Shown here: piece by piece, positions 32,219 to 44,038 of the stretch
Numbering within the stretch: the first letter of the stretch is position 1
Layout: each line of letters begins with the position of its first letter
Source of the DNA: Aculops lycopersici
Lineage: Eukaryota > Arthropoda > Arachnida > Trombidiformes > Eriophyidae
Direction of reading: 5' to 3'
DNA length: 64,000 nucleotides
Assembly (NCBI GenBank): GCA_015350385.1
Contig: WNKI01000002.1
Location: 4,498,370-4,562,369, forward strand
Program-made: the position numbers and the translations under genes
Notes under the pieces: model-generated
Database searches by the model: none
What the model saw: the letters and a program-made list of their open reading frames with translations, nothing else
What the model was told of the DNA's origin: nothing

Positions 32219-33538
32219 TAAGATTCTTATCAAAAAAGAAAAGAACAGAAATGTGTCATAAAACGGAGCAGGAAGCTTAGATTACTTTCGCTTCTTCTGG
32301 TCAATCTGACTTGATTGCTCTACGTGACGCCTGCTTCAGATCTCGCCCACTCGATTGCGCATAGCTAGCTTGCCAGCGGCCATTCATGGAAAGTCCCTCG
32401 AGTGTGTAGCCTCCGCTCATTATGCCAGTCGCCATTTTGTCTCGCGATCTTGTTGCCTTTCATCATAGTCTCGCTCGTCGTCCTCGTCGCAGTCTTCGTC
32501 GTCGTCGTCGTTGTCAGCACTGACTTTATGGACTCAGCGGTGATAGTGGTCGTTGCAGTTGCAGATCCGTCTCTCGATTCGAGAGAGAGAGAGAGAGAGA
32601 GAGCTACCGCTTCGTTGGTATCCAAGTGATATCTTGACGGAGCAAAGCTATTAGACGACCACGATCAAGAATACGAAGACAACTCAGACAGATAGTCGCA
32701 AAGTGACAGTTGCATTGGCTTACTTAAGTTCTGTTGACTGACTGGATGAACGAATGGCTGGATGACTGGCAGATAAAGCGTCGACTACGCAGGCGGTAAC
32801 TATGATGATGATGATATTAGAGCTAACTGACTGGCAAGATCGAAAGATCAAAAAGCTAGCGCTTCTAGTACCAATAGTTGCGGCCATCGCTCACCATAGT
32901 TGAGTTTTGTGATACTGTTGTTGCATTTGTGTGGCATCCGTTGCATATGTTTGCCTATGGCATTCGAGTGATATGAATGCGAAGGAGTCAATGCAAGTTG
33001 CAACAAGTGGCGGTGTGTAATTATATGCAGTGGAACGCGCGCGCGCTAACCACTCGCTTGCTCACTCACTCACTCGCTCACAGAGGATTCAGAACACCAA
33101 CACAACAAACTCCCTCGCTGAGAGGCGAAGTGCATGCACATTTCAAGGCTCACCGCCGCCACCACAACCCAAAGCAACAAGTATCCAAAATCAAAAGCCA
33201 TCAGCTAGCCACCAAGACCACCAGAGGATTCACTGATCGGGTCCAGTTATTGTAGGTGCAAGCAGAGATATTGACAGCTGATTTCGTGTATTCCAACGAA
33301 CAGAAAGCGCAACTGGGAGAGATAGATAGACAGATAGATAAGGACACGCACAAGAGTGTAAGTATCGTTAAAGTGCTGATTGAATTTCATTTTTGTTGTC
33401 ATGTTTCGTCACTATCACCCAGTTGAAATCGCAAACTTTATTCTTATTGTTTAGATAGAAGAGACTCCTGTTGCTAATCTTATTGTTTTATCCAATCAAT
33501 TGGAGATATGTTATATAAATACCTATTTCATTCTTAAG
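32218..33538. other. Spacer between the GPCR and the Aster-like exon
   Basis: Non-coding, with a (GA)n tract at 32581-32602. A good splice donor (AGT/GTAAGTATC) begins at 33358 and an acceptor ends at 33538, outlining a possible 181-nt intron. Joined at these sites, the upstream sequence meets an in-frame stop a few codons back, so the donor exon would be mostly 5' UTR. No GRAM-domain sequence was recognised here. Confidence 0.55.
32581..32602. repeat. (GA)n microsatellite
   Basis: Eleven GA units, preceded by TCTCTCGATTC so that the junction is partly palindromic. Confidence 0.95.
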
Positions 33539-35973
33539 CACCAAAGACACCTCAAAATTCACCTGCAAAGCATGTTGATGTTGAAGAGGATGTTGGGAAT
33601 CTACTAGCGTCTATTTATTTGAAAATGAACACCTCCGAGTTGTATGATGAGGATTCATTTCCAACTGAATCCACAGCAAGCTCAACGGAACCTAAAACAC
33701 CAACAACACCCACGACCACCAGTAGTAGCAGCACCACCACCACCAAAACAATAGTCGCAACAATTAGTGAGAAACAAGACAATTCTAGTGGGACTACTCA
33801 CAAAGAGATGCCAGAATCCCCCCAACCACCGGTTGAGCTGACCACCCAGTGCGACTGCGTCGAGCACCCTGGCCGACTAATTGCCGACGAGACATTTGAT
33901 GTTGATGTCGACACTCTCTTTGAGCTCATATTCACCAATTCCAAGTTCATGCGCAACCATATGACTAGTCATGGAAGGTTGGGAATAGTTGTTAGCGATT
34001 GGACTGGATCTAGTCGGGGCAACAAAAGCGCTTGTGGCGCCGAGAGGGTAGGGGAAAAAGAGGCAGGTGACGACATAAGTAGTAGCAATAGCGATGTCAG
34101 TCAAGAGGAGCGAGAGGATAGTATCAATATTGAATCAAGCCCGACGTTGGTGACAAACAACATAGAGTCGACGAAGGGCGAGGATGCAAAGTTGCAGCAT
34201 GAAGTCGAGGACCTCCAACAGGGGCAACTTGAGCAGCAACTACAACAACAGAAGCAACAGGAACAACAGGAAGCTGGTGATTGTAATATTAATGCCGATG
34301 ATGTCAGTGCTAGTGAAAGCATCCAGAGTGCAGCGTTTCCTCAATCTAGTAAATGGATCGAGGATGGCAGCAATCTTGAACGAAAGCCGCATCCAGTCCA
34401 GACTCAGCAAGCGCGTCAGTTGAACTACTACATGAATCTAGATCATTTCCTTGCAAAACAGGTGCAAATTGAGGAGAAACAGAGTATATGTAGCGCTTCT
34501 CCTGGAGTTTATGTCTTGAAATCCGTTACAATCAACTCGGGAATACCCTACGGTGAGACGTTCACCGTGGATTTAGTCTATTGTTTAACCCGAGCAGGTA
34601 GTCTAAATAGAAGTCGCTTGCAATTACATGGATTTGTAAACTTCAAACAAGAGAAACTAACCTGGAGCATGGCAATGGTTAGGCCGATGATCGAGAAATC
34701 ATCGCTTAATGGAGTTAGCGAGTTCATACATAATCTATCCGAATCAGTCAAAGAATATGTGAGAGTTAAATCTAAAGTAACAGCATCTCCATCGAAATCA
34801 GCGGAAGAAGATCCAGACTCAAGCACATCAGATATACTGCAAACAACTTCCGGTTCCAGTAGTCCAGTAAGAACCACGCCAATGCCAATCAGTTTCTCTG
34901 ACTCTAATCTCAAAAACTCCAACCTCGCAGGCGAGGGGGCGTCACAAATCAAGAAGCGAAATGACCTAGAGCTGGCCAAGAGTGAGAGATCCCTCAATGC
35001 GCGAAGTAAGTCAACTTTAAAGGCGCAAAGAATTAAAAGTATGTACAAGTATTACATTGGTAACCGAGATGACATTGAAAGCGGCAGCGCCGTAAACACC
35101 CCACCGAGTGATTCAACTAGCTTGGCAACGACCCTAGGGGACCCCAGTAGTTGTCGCCAATCCGCTCCAAGTAGCTCTATGCCAACGTATCGCCGTTGCG
35201 AACGCCGACTACTAACACCAACTAATTTGAACACCGATGATGAGTTAGTTGAGTATATTTGCGAGCATTGCGGCAACGCCTGCTGCAGTTGTAGTTGCGG
35301 CGAGAGTCTTGTTTCGATTGGTGAGCTGGCCGCCGATAGTGGCTCCATGGTCATGATGGCCTCGGAGGTTGAAGTTGACAGCCTGTCCATCGGCTTCGAT
35401 GTGCTAGCCAACTCCTTTGCCTCGGCCTCGGGGGCCACCAACGATTCCTATGATTGTGATGACACCTACGAGCCAGATGGAACGAGCTCACCTACCTCCG
35501 GAAGTCGGAGCGAGAACGACAAGGGACTGTACCAGGGACATCGTGACAAACATGGTGAGGGCCCCATTGCCTCAACTGGAGCGCGAGGTAATTGCAATGC
35601 TCATGCCAACGTAGATAAGACCAGTGGAAGCTCGACAAGCAACAGTCATCCGTGTAGTCGATTTGAAGTATACCGAAGGGCAATTAGGATGCCATCGCCA
35701 ATGCGCCGCTACTTGCCCGGCTTTAGACATAACTCGACGGCAGGCGGTGGCCAGTGCTCACCTCAACGCGAGAATTACTCAACTTGGCTCACCAACGATG
35801 GGAGGCGAGTGCGAAACATCGCCACCCAGACTTCAAGAGGCACTACAGCCTGGTTAGATGGCCCAGCAAGCTATGGTTTCTGTATCTGCTGGTCGCTCTT
35901 TATAACAATTGTCTTTGGCATTCTTTTTATGTACGTACACCAACAATATCCGCGATCTTCCAAATTAGAGTAG
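33539..35973 (+). CDS. Aster/GRAMD1-like protein: VASt domain and C-terminal membrane anchor (5' end incomplete)
   Basis: The frame is open from the acceptor AG at 33537-33538 to TAG at 35971-35973. The first ATG is at 33625 (782 aa), but the frame reads as a Pro/Ser-rich linker (PKTPQNSPAKHVDVEEDVGN) back to the acceptor, so upstream coding exons are likely. With Met 33625 as residue 1, a VASt (ASTER) domain starts at about 76 (CDCVEHPGRLI, VDVDTLFELIF, to VVSDWT at 127). It is interrupted by about 135 acidic and Gln-rich residues, and resumes at about 265 (RQLNYYMNLDHFL, GIPYGETFTVDLVYC) to about 379. A Cys-rich patch (CEHCGNACCSCSCGES) follows. A single hydrophobic helix (about 751-772) near the C terminus fits an ER anchor. 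Aster proteins move cholesterol from plasma membrane to ER at contact sites; their GRAM domain is not seen here. The VASt call is firm, orthology less so. Confidence 0.8.
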
Positions 35974-38900
35974 ATTGTTGCGATAGACTTGAATTGCTAT
36001 ATCGTTTGATGTCTAGTTTCAAGGTTTAGTCGTGAGAGTTAAAAGAAAGACACACTAACAACATCAACGAAAAGCCTGGTGCATGATCTGACACGCAACT
36101 AATTACAAAATCATTCATGATTCCAGGCTACTTGTTTACTTGATGATTCACTCGACACTCATATCCACGCCACATCTGGGGCCAACACTATCATCGCAAG
36201 GATCTCTGGACATGCTACACGTTGCCCAGTTGGACACCGAGCGATCTCATGGCTAGCCAGCCAACTCATCAACTCAAACACCGCCTAATAATCTATTCAT
36301 CAACCACCAACATGACCACCAATTAACCCTCAATGGATCTTGAGTATCTCACCGCAATTTCATAATCTATGTATATCCTTATATTTGAACTAATTAATTT
36401 CACCATCGTCAAATTCTAATCAATTTACAAGGAGTCACATCAAACAGAACAAAAGAGGCTTACTAACGTCAAACAACCAATTACAGATACTTTGTAGCTA
36501 AGATAGCTCCCCTTTTGGGCGAATCTGCTTTGTGTCCCCAGTTAGCGAGCCGGATGACGCGCTTACCCCATGTCTCAACGGATATTAGAAAAGTGCAACC
36601 TGTCGATAGTGAGCTCTGGCACAAGCAGCAACTAACCGAACTAAGATCATCACTGAATTATTACCAAGTTCCAGAAAGCTTTGATGTAATGCAATAAGTT
36701 ATCAAGTTTAAAAGAATATCGAGCGAAATATAAGATAGAGTCAGCATAAGGCTCGCGCAGGTAGATTGGATTTGTGGGTATTTCGGTGTGACCTAGATGA
36801 ATGTTATGCGAGAGCTTCTTTTTTACGCAACTAACTGTACTCATTTTGCACGCGCTGCTCATGCGTGGTTCGTTGTTTCGTTCACTGGTTTGTTCGCTCG
36901 CTTGCCGCCGGTAACTTTGCCTCCGTTTGCGTGCTAAGCATGGTGTACGATTTGTAGGCACCGCAACAATCGTACACGCGTACGATCATTAAGATAGACC
37001 GTCGGATTTTCCACTGACTCTTTCTCCCTCTCCAGTCATCTAGTTGGCGGCTGGCCGACCGTCCGTCCGTGCACAGCAGGTCAGTCCGACTGACTGACCT
37101 ACTGTCCACAACGAGAGCATAGTGAGGCAAAGCTCACCTTTTGCCTCGTGCCAGTTGAACTCACCTGGCTGCAGCTGGCCACTTTTGCCCTCTAGTTGTG
37201 GCAAACTTCTTCGGCAAACTTCTATTGCTGCCACAAGCACAACTTTTGGTTTTTGTTGTTGTTGTTGTTGCAACAGCAGCAGCAGCCAAAATCAGCCAAC
37301 CAAGTGAGCAGAGGTTTTTGCGGTTCCGTTTCGTTGTTTCGTTTGTTCGGCAGGTAAGGTGTTCACTTTCATCTCTATTTGGCAGTCTGGTTGGCCGGCC
37401 GACTCACCGGCCTGGTGCGCGTCAACTGCAAGCATAATGGCGGCGGCACACGCGCGCACCGGTTACCTGAACCGGTGGGTCCAGGTAAGCGGTAAATGGC
37501 TTGTGTGGTGGCAAATTGGAAGCGTTGGCTCAAATATGAATCAAGATGACTTCTCCTCTCGTCGGCCTCAATAGAGAGAGAGAGAGAGAGAGAGAGCCCA
37601 GCACCATTCTTTGCTACTGTTTTATTTTTGCTCGTCCAGCTCGCGTTCGGAGTTCCATTTTCCTCAAGAGAGTGGGAGGCGAATCTTTCATGCCGATTTC
37701 TTCTCCTCCTTTGAAGAGTTTAAACCAGCGACTTGAACCAGCTTCCGAGTTTTTGGAGGCGGTCAAGTTTTTGGTTGTGGCGAGAGGCAGGCGCGCGGCT
37801 GCCACGCGCCCGAACAAAATGGAATCAACTGCCTGTTAGTTGATTCTAAAACTGCCACGACAACCACAACCACGACGACCAAAACAGCGATAAAAGGTCA
37901 CCGCTGGTCACTTTTAACAACTTCCCTCCCTCTCCTCGTTCTCTAGCACCGAGGAGTGGACACGAGACTTGCTGCCGGTCCCTAGCTCCAAGTGGCGGGT
38001 TCAGTTTTAGAGTGGAGTGAAGGCGAAAAAGTAGCGTGTCAGCTGCTCGCTTGCTTTAGTCAGCAGCTGACGCTGTGCCTCCAACATTCGAGCCGACGAC
38101 AAACTCACCTTGTGTTTCATGTTCTCGACTCGGAAGTTGGAAGCTCCGAGTTCGAACTTTGAATTGGCGACGCGCGCGTCTCGCTCGTGCCACAGCCGCG
38201 TTGTCGTCAGCGGCGACGATGGTGGTGGCACCAGCGACAACAACGACCACGACGACAACAACATTAGCGTCACCAAAGTCAACAAGCATCAGCTACTACA
38301 TAAAATAAACCAACGTTTAGTCTATGAGCAACAACCGACAAGAGTCACCAGCGAGCGAGCGAGCGAGTTGGTGCCCCTGCCTCTTTTGACGTGAGCAATT
38401 GCAGCGGTGGTTCGAGTAGCAATGGTAGTTGTGGCAACACAACACAACAACAACTGGAGTGCCTGTAGCCGGCAAGCTAGTCGTCCACCGGAAGTTGGAG
38501 AGACCGTCGCGCGCCAGAGTCGAGCTGCCGACTGAATCGACAAAAGCAAAGGGAACGAGCAAGAGGGAGAGAGAGAGAGAGAGAGACAAGTAGAGGCGAG
38601 CGACTCGACTAGACGACAGCTGTGTCAGTTGCTCGCCCACCAGGCAGCTCGGGGTTTGCAAGCTGGCGGCTGAGACTGCGGCTGTGCCGGCGCCTCGCAG
38701 TTTGGCAGTCGATGTGTCGGTTGGCCGAGATGGTGGAGTTGGTGGCGACGATGAGGACACGGCGCAGCGAGCTGAAAGCCAGAGAGACACTGAACGCAAA
38801 ACGGAGAACAACACGACCACAAACATTAGCGACAAAAACAAGCCAGCGGCCAGCGAGCGTCTGAAGATTGGAGCGCAAGTTGAGCCGGCAACCTTCTCGT

Positions 38901-39599
38901 CTCGATCTCTCGCTCTCTCGCTCTCTCGCTCTCCTATCGCCTCTGTTTGGCTGAAGAAAGACGCCAACTGCAACATCAACTTGCCGCCGAGACGAGGGCG
39001 ACGTGAGCTGCAGTGGCTGGTTGTCGTCGTGTCGTTGTCGACTTGAGGTTGCCTTTCCATTGCGAGTCGCCAACAACTCGATCGCTTTTTGCTGCCTCCT
39101 CGTCTCTCTCTCTCTCTCTCTTTCTCTGCTTGTGAGCTTAACAACGTTGACGTTGACGTTGTCGCCGTCGTCGCTAGTGGTGTTGCAGACGACGACGATG
39201 TCGTCGTGTTGATGTTGCCAGTTGCCAGTGAAGCAGGCGACAGCTCGGCGCTCTGCTCTCTAGTCGCTGGGCTCCAGCCTCAAGCCCAAAGCCTCTAGTC
39301 TCCTGTCTCTTGTCTCCTATCTTCTGTCGCTGTGGCCGCCAATTGAATTGGCGTGCGAGTTGTTGTTGTTGTTGTTGTTGCTAGTGCCACTGGGAGTGCA
39401 AGTGAGCCAACGATGGTTGCGTCTGGCGCTGGCTGTCGACGCTGGAGTTTGAGTTTGAGTTGTTGTCGGTGAATGAGCGTCGGTATTAGTGGCGGTGGTC
39501 GTTGTTGGTGTTGTGTAGAGAGAAGAGAGAAGAGAGAAGAGAGAAGCAGAAAGCAGAAGCGAGTTCATGGCGAGCGAATTGGCGTCGTCGTTGAGTCGA

Positions 39600-39632
<33 letters not shown>

Positions 39633-40207
39633 CGATTCAGCTGGTGTGTTTTGTGCGCTGAACCCGACGACGTTTGCCTGCTTTGCTGGGTTTGTGTGGC
39701 CAACTTTGCTGGCGTCGTTGGCGTTACCAATCGCTTTTCGAGTCGACTACCAACAACAACTCGCAACACCAACACTAACAACACTAACAACAACAACCAC
39801 TACTATAACTACCACCACATCAACGCTGTCGACTCAACGACAACGACGACACCGAAAGACGGAAGCAATGGCAAGTTGCAGTTGTGTTTAGTCTGCTTTT
39901 GCTGCTCGCTGCTCGCTGCCTGCTGCTTGTCGAGTCTAACGCACAAAGACGCCATCAGAAGCCGAGGGGACGACGAGCGAGCGAGCGAGCGAACGAACAA
40001 CTGGGCGAGCGACGGGCGACGCAAAGCAAAGTGCAAGTCTCGTTTGTGGCGCTGTCGTCGTCGTCGTCGTCGTTGTCGTCGATGTCGTTGGCGGTGTTAG
40101 TGGCGTCGCTGTCGTTAGCTCGCCGGCGACGTCGTCGAGTCGCTCGCTCGCTCGCTCGCCTGTCTGCCGGCGCCACTGCTTCTGCCAGTTGGTTTGTGTT
40201 GTGTGGC

Positions 40208-40235
40208 GGCGATGGCGATGGCGATGGCGATGGCG
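40208..40235. repeat. (GGCGAT)n hexanucleotide array
   Basis: Four to five perfect units in the GC-rich region. Confidence 0.9.
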
Positions 40236-41251
40236 AAGTAAGCAAAGTCGAGAGCGGAGAGCGAAATTACAAACGCAACTTCGCTCACAAAACTCGCCAC
40301 CAGCTTCTGTGCTTTGCGCCCGCAAATTTAGCCCACAGAAGCGGCAACCAAGTTTGGCGCTCGCAACTTGCAAAGCAGCACAACACACAAAGTTCGCTCG
40401 CTCGCCTTCTCCCCGCAGATAAATTGCAGCGAGCGACTTTGGGCCGACGGTGGCACTGGCGGCGCCGTCAGTGCCACACTCGCCGCCGACTCCACTGCAA
40501 CTTGCGGCCGACCGACTGGCTGGCTTGTTGTTGATGTTGTTGTTGTTGTTGAGTTTGGGTCGGCGTCGCGTTCACTTCCATTTCATCGGCAAATGCAGCA
40601 GCCAGTCCGAGAGCAGCAGCAGCAGCAACAACAACAACTAGACAGCAGCAGCAGTAGCGACGGCGCCAATCGTAAGCAATCCGCAGAAGCAGCGCGCAAT
40701 GGGAGCGCAAACTTTTGCTGCCTGTTCGCTCGCTCGCTTGTTGGTCGGTCGGTCGGCGGCAGGCGCTAGTGGCAACCCAAGCAAAGGCGACGGCTGCTTG
40801 CTGTCGCTCTTGCTGCAGCCTCGTCACACGTTAACTGCATGTAGCGACTGCAGGCTGCAGCGGCGGCAATAGCAACACCGAAAGCCAGCCAGCGAGAGAG
40901 AGACGGAGATTCGGTTTTTGTTGTTGTTGTTGTCGTCGTCGTCGTCGCCGCCGCCGCCGCCAAGTCGACTGCAAATGGAGTTGCCAGTCGCAGGCAACAA
41001 GGAGGCAAAAGCAGCAGCAGCAAACGAGGAGCACGACAACTTGCAGAGGAGACGGCAGCAAAAGCCGAGCCAGAAGCAGAAGCGGCGAATGAAACTCGCA
41101 GCCGACGACGACCGCCAAGTGGCCGCCCGCAACAACAGAGACCGGAGTGAGCCAGAGAGGCACACTCGCGCCGCGCACAACAACAACACGGCGCACAACA
41201 TAACGCAGCAGCCACAGCAGCGAGCATCAGCAGAGTCAGTGTCAGCGGCAG

Positions 41252-41290
41252 AGCCAGAGCCAGAGGCAGAGGCAGAGGCAGAGGCAGAGA
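41252..41290. repeat. (GAGGCA/GAGCCA)n hexanucleotide array
   Basis: About six units; the first differ at one base (GAGCCA) from the later ones (GAGGCA). Confidence 0.85.
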
Positions 41291-41429
41291 AGCGGCGGCG
41301 GCGGCAGCATCGCAGAAGAGGGGCACGACCAACAACGACGGCGACAAGAACAACAACAACAACACCATTGCCACTCTCCTTCTGTCAGCCGAAGCGTCAA
41401 CACGACTACGACTCCGACGCCAACGACTT

Positions 41430-41460
41430 CGACTCCGACTCCGACTCCGACTCCGACTTC
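41430..41460. repeat. (GACTCC)n hexanucleotide array
   Basis: About five units, less than 300 bp upstream of the polyQ gene start. Confidence 0.9.
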
Positions 41461-41716
41461 GACTTTGACCACAACAGCAACAATACCAACCTTGCGGCAA
41501 CCTCAAACTCGACACCAAAAAGCCCTAAACTCAACCTGTTTCTCCTTCAATCTTAGCTTGAGATTAAAGTTTAGAGTCCACTCAGCCCAACCAACAACCA
41601 CACCACCGACAACCACGACCTTAAGAATTAGTCACCAAGAATTAGTTAAAATCTAGAGTCTACAACCTTGAATCGATCGGTCAGTTAGCTAACTAATAAT
41701 TAGTTAGAGAAGAGAA

Positions 41717-43498
41717 ATGAGCGAGATGTCCGCGTTTGTGGCGCGACTCATGTCACTTAGTGCTCACGAGTTGCAACTGCTCAACTCAGATTGCGACCTG
41801 ATGCGCCAGTTTAGCGAGACCCAACTGATGGTCGAGTCGCGATTGCACGAGTTGACATGGCGCGCAAAGTTAGCGGGCCAGTCGGTGCCACAGATGCAAT
41901 TCCAGTTTCAACAGCAGCAGCAGCAACAACAACAACACTACCAGTCGTCGCCATACGCCACAAATCAGAGTGGCAATCAGCAGCAGCAACAACAACAACA
42001 ACAGCAATTGTACCAGGATTACTACACACGAGCGGCCCAATTCGCGGTGGCTCAGCACCAACAGCAACAACATCACCACCAACTTCACCTATTGGCCACA
42101 GTCAGTCAGCAACAGCAACTTCAACTACAGCAGCAGCAGCAACAACAACAACAACAACAACATCATCAACCTCAATCAACAGCATCACAAACCTCAAGTC
42201 CCTCTCATCAGCAACAGCAATCGTCGCCAACCGGCTCCCTGTTGACGCAACACCAAGCGCAGCTAGCTCTCGACTTGCGCACCTCATCGGCGGGCAGCGC
42301 GCACCCAAGTGACCAACAGCAGCAGCCAACGCAACGCCGACCGGCGGGCAATCAGGGCAACAGAAGTAATGCCAAGCGGGCAAAGCTAACGCCTAGCTCG
42401 TCGCCCCACAAGTCCACCAACCAAACCTCAGCTCAGGCCGTTCAAAAACAATTCAAAGACAACAACGGCCACCAAAACAATGACAAAAATATTAATATCA
42501 GCATCAGCTCAGCTGACCCGGCGGACTTACTTGAAAGCGCTCACACACAACAAGTGGTCCTGCCAAATGGAGGCGGCTGCGGCAAAAAGTACAAGGGCGA
42601 GTTCGATGAGCCTAGCGCAGCGGAAGTGGATAAGCGCGTCAAGATACTAGCCAAACAGGACAACTACCACCGGCGGCTGGCCGATAAGTGCGCCTGCGTC
42701 TTGGGCTCGGAGTTTCGCGATCGGCCCGTGGGCGCCGTGCTCGAGATGATTGAAAAGTGGCGCTCCAATGAGACGGAGTCGCGCATCAAGGCCAAATGGG
42801 ATGTCGACGATTTGCCCAAGGACATTCCACTGAGCGAGATTAAAAAGTTTGAGGATCTCAGGCGCGAGGTCTCAAATGGACGCGCCGATTTCGGGGGCGC
42901 AAGCAAGCGAAAGCCCCTCGGCATCAGGGGAACTCGCCAATTTCTAATGATCCTCTACTGCCTCTGGGGCCATCCAGGTCGCGATGACGAAATGCAACGC
43001 GAGGGCTACTGTCCCCATTGTTTTGCCAAGATTAAGAAGTCAAATGAACAATCAACTCTGGTGCGCGTTGTAAACCATTTCAACATGAAACACAGAAAGG
43101 GAGCGAATCCTAGACTCTCGCCGCATAGCAAATCGTCGGATCGCGAATCACCGCTGGCGCCGCAGGTGGCTAGCTCGCCCATTTCCCTCTCGCCAAGCTC
43201 CACCTCATCGCCAGCATTGGAAACAGCCACCGCCGCCATCACAACCACCAGCTCGGCCGCCGCAGTCAACGCCGCCGACTCGGCCAGTGAGAATATTGAA
43301 AATACAAACTGCAATCCACTAGACCAATTAGCAATGTCCGCGGAAGTTCCATTGCAATCGACACAGCAGCAGCACCAGTCAGCAGCGCCACTGTCTGCAA
43401 ATAATACAATCACCTCCACTACCATAAACACAACAACCACCACCACCAATACCACCACCGGCAACCGGAACTCCCCCTCGCCGGTGGCGTCGGCGTGA
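41717..43498 (+). CDS. Unrecognised polyQ protein with one C2H2-type finger, 593 aa
   Basis: An intronless frame, ATG 41717 to TGA 43496-43498. Residues 1-60 look like an amphipathic helix (FVARLMSLSAHELQLLNSDC). Residues about 64-165 are Gln/His-rich with several polyQ runs encoded by mixed CAG/CAA, which argues for selection on the peptide and not only slippage. After a basic Ser/Pro stretch comes an ordered block (about 285-465): a charged helix, CACVLGSEFRDRPVGAVLEM, a Lys/Asp-rich part, RGTRQFLMILYCLWGHPGRDD, and a putative zinc site C432-x2-C435-x18-H454-x4-H459. The C-terminal 130 residues are Ser/Thr/Ala-rich. The finger spacing is longer than classical C2H2. Polar tracts plus a zinc site suggest a nuclear regulator; no family is recognised. 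ATTAAA at 43554 and AATAAA at 43987 are poly(A) candidates. Confidence 0.8.
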   Translation: MSEMSAFVARLMSLSAHELQLLNSDCDLMRQFSETQLMVESRLHELTWRAKLAGQSVPQMQFQFQQQQQQQQQHYQSSPYATNQSGNQQQQQQQQQQLYQDYYTRAAQFAVAQHQQQQHHHQLHLLATVSQQQQLQLQQQQQQQQQQQHHQPQSTASQTSSPSHQQQQSSPTGSLLTQHQAQLALDLRTSSAGSAHPSDQQQQPTQRRPAGNQGNRSNAKRAKLTPSSSPHKSTNQTSAQAVQKQFKDNNGHQNNDKNINISISSADPADLLESAHTQQVVLPNGGGCGKKYKGEFDEPSAAEVDKRVKILAKQDNYHRRLADKCACVLGSEFRDRPVGAVLEMIEKWRSNETESRIKAKWDVDDLPKDIPLSEIKKFEDLRREVSNGRADFGGASKRKPLGIRGTRQFLMILYCLWGHPGRDDEMQREGYCPHCFAKIKKSNEQSTLVRVVNHFNMKHRKGANPRLSPHSKSSDRESPLAPQVASSPISLSPSSTSSPALETATAAITTTSSAAAVNAADSASENIENTNCNPLDQLAMSAEVPLQSTQQQHQSAAPLSANNTITSTTINTTTTTTNTTTGNRNSPSPVASA

Positions 43499-44038
43499 GC
43501 CAAAACTAGCTAGAGATTCTCGGCAACGCAAATCTTGGGAGTATATCATAATTATTAAAATATCTATATATATATGTAGCAGTAGCATCCAAATGCAAAA
43601 CCTAAAGCACATGAGATGATGATTATGAAGACCATTGAAACAATGCGTCACTTGTTACTCTTGCCTCCCCATAGTAACTCTTGTATTTGTTGTGTATATC
43701 TATTTATTGTTGTTTTGTTTGTATCTAATGGCGAAAGTACATTAGTGTCTAGTTAATCAGGTAAAACACTCTCTTTCCTTGTTCCTGTCTAATATCTTTA
43801 TTATCATTATTAGTATACTTGCTCACTACTCAATTTGCGCTCTGAGCTCGGCGAAAGCAACATTTGTTTCCTAAGAGTGACCAACAGTGTGGCGAGCGTA
43901 GCGACAACCTGTTGTCGGTGTTCCGCTAGCCTGCCCTAGTTGGCGCATTGTTTCTATCTCTATCTCTGTTTCTGTTTCTGTTGCCAAATAAAAGTGTCGC
44001 CGTTAAGCTAACACTGTCGAAGTCGTTCGCGGCGGCGT
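43499..44038. other. Convergent 3' region of the polyQ and secreted-protein genes
   Basis: Plus-strand signals ATTAAA (43554-43559) and AATAAA (43987-43992) and minus-strand AATAAA (plus TTTATT at 43797-43802 and 43703-43708) are interleaved. The 3' UTRs of the two genes may therefore overlap antisense if distal sites are used. No coding sequence. Confidence 0.55.

Larger units (their letters stand above)
35974..41716. other. Spacer: Aster 3' side and a GC/CpG-rich leader region of the polyQ gene
   Basis: 35974-36700 probably contains the 3' UTR of the Aster-like gene, although no AATAAA was found. From about 37000, and especially 38000-41600, GC and CpG content is high and stop codons are few, so long frames overlap on both strands. 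They are low in complexity (CT/GA arrays at 37573-37596, about 38564-38586 and 39101-39122; hexanucleotide arrays at 40208-40235, 41252-41290 and 41430-41460). I read this as promoter and long untranslated leader, not as coding. Confidence 0.55.

Noticed and set aside
39567..41556. Several overlapping open frames over 150 codons on both strands
   Set aside because: They are low in complexity, many lack an ATG at the 5' end, and all follow from high GC and repeat composition. No domain is visible in any of them.
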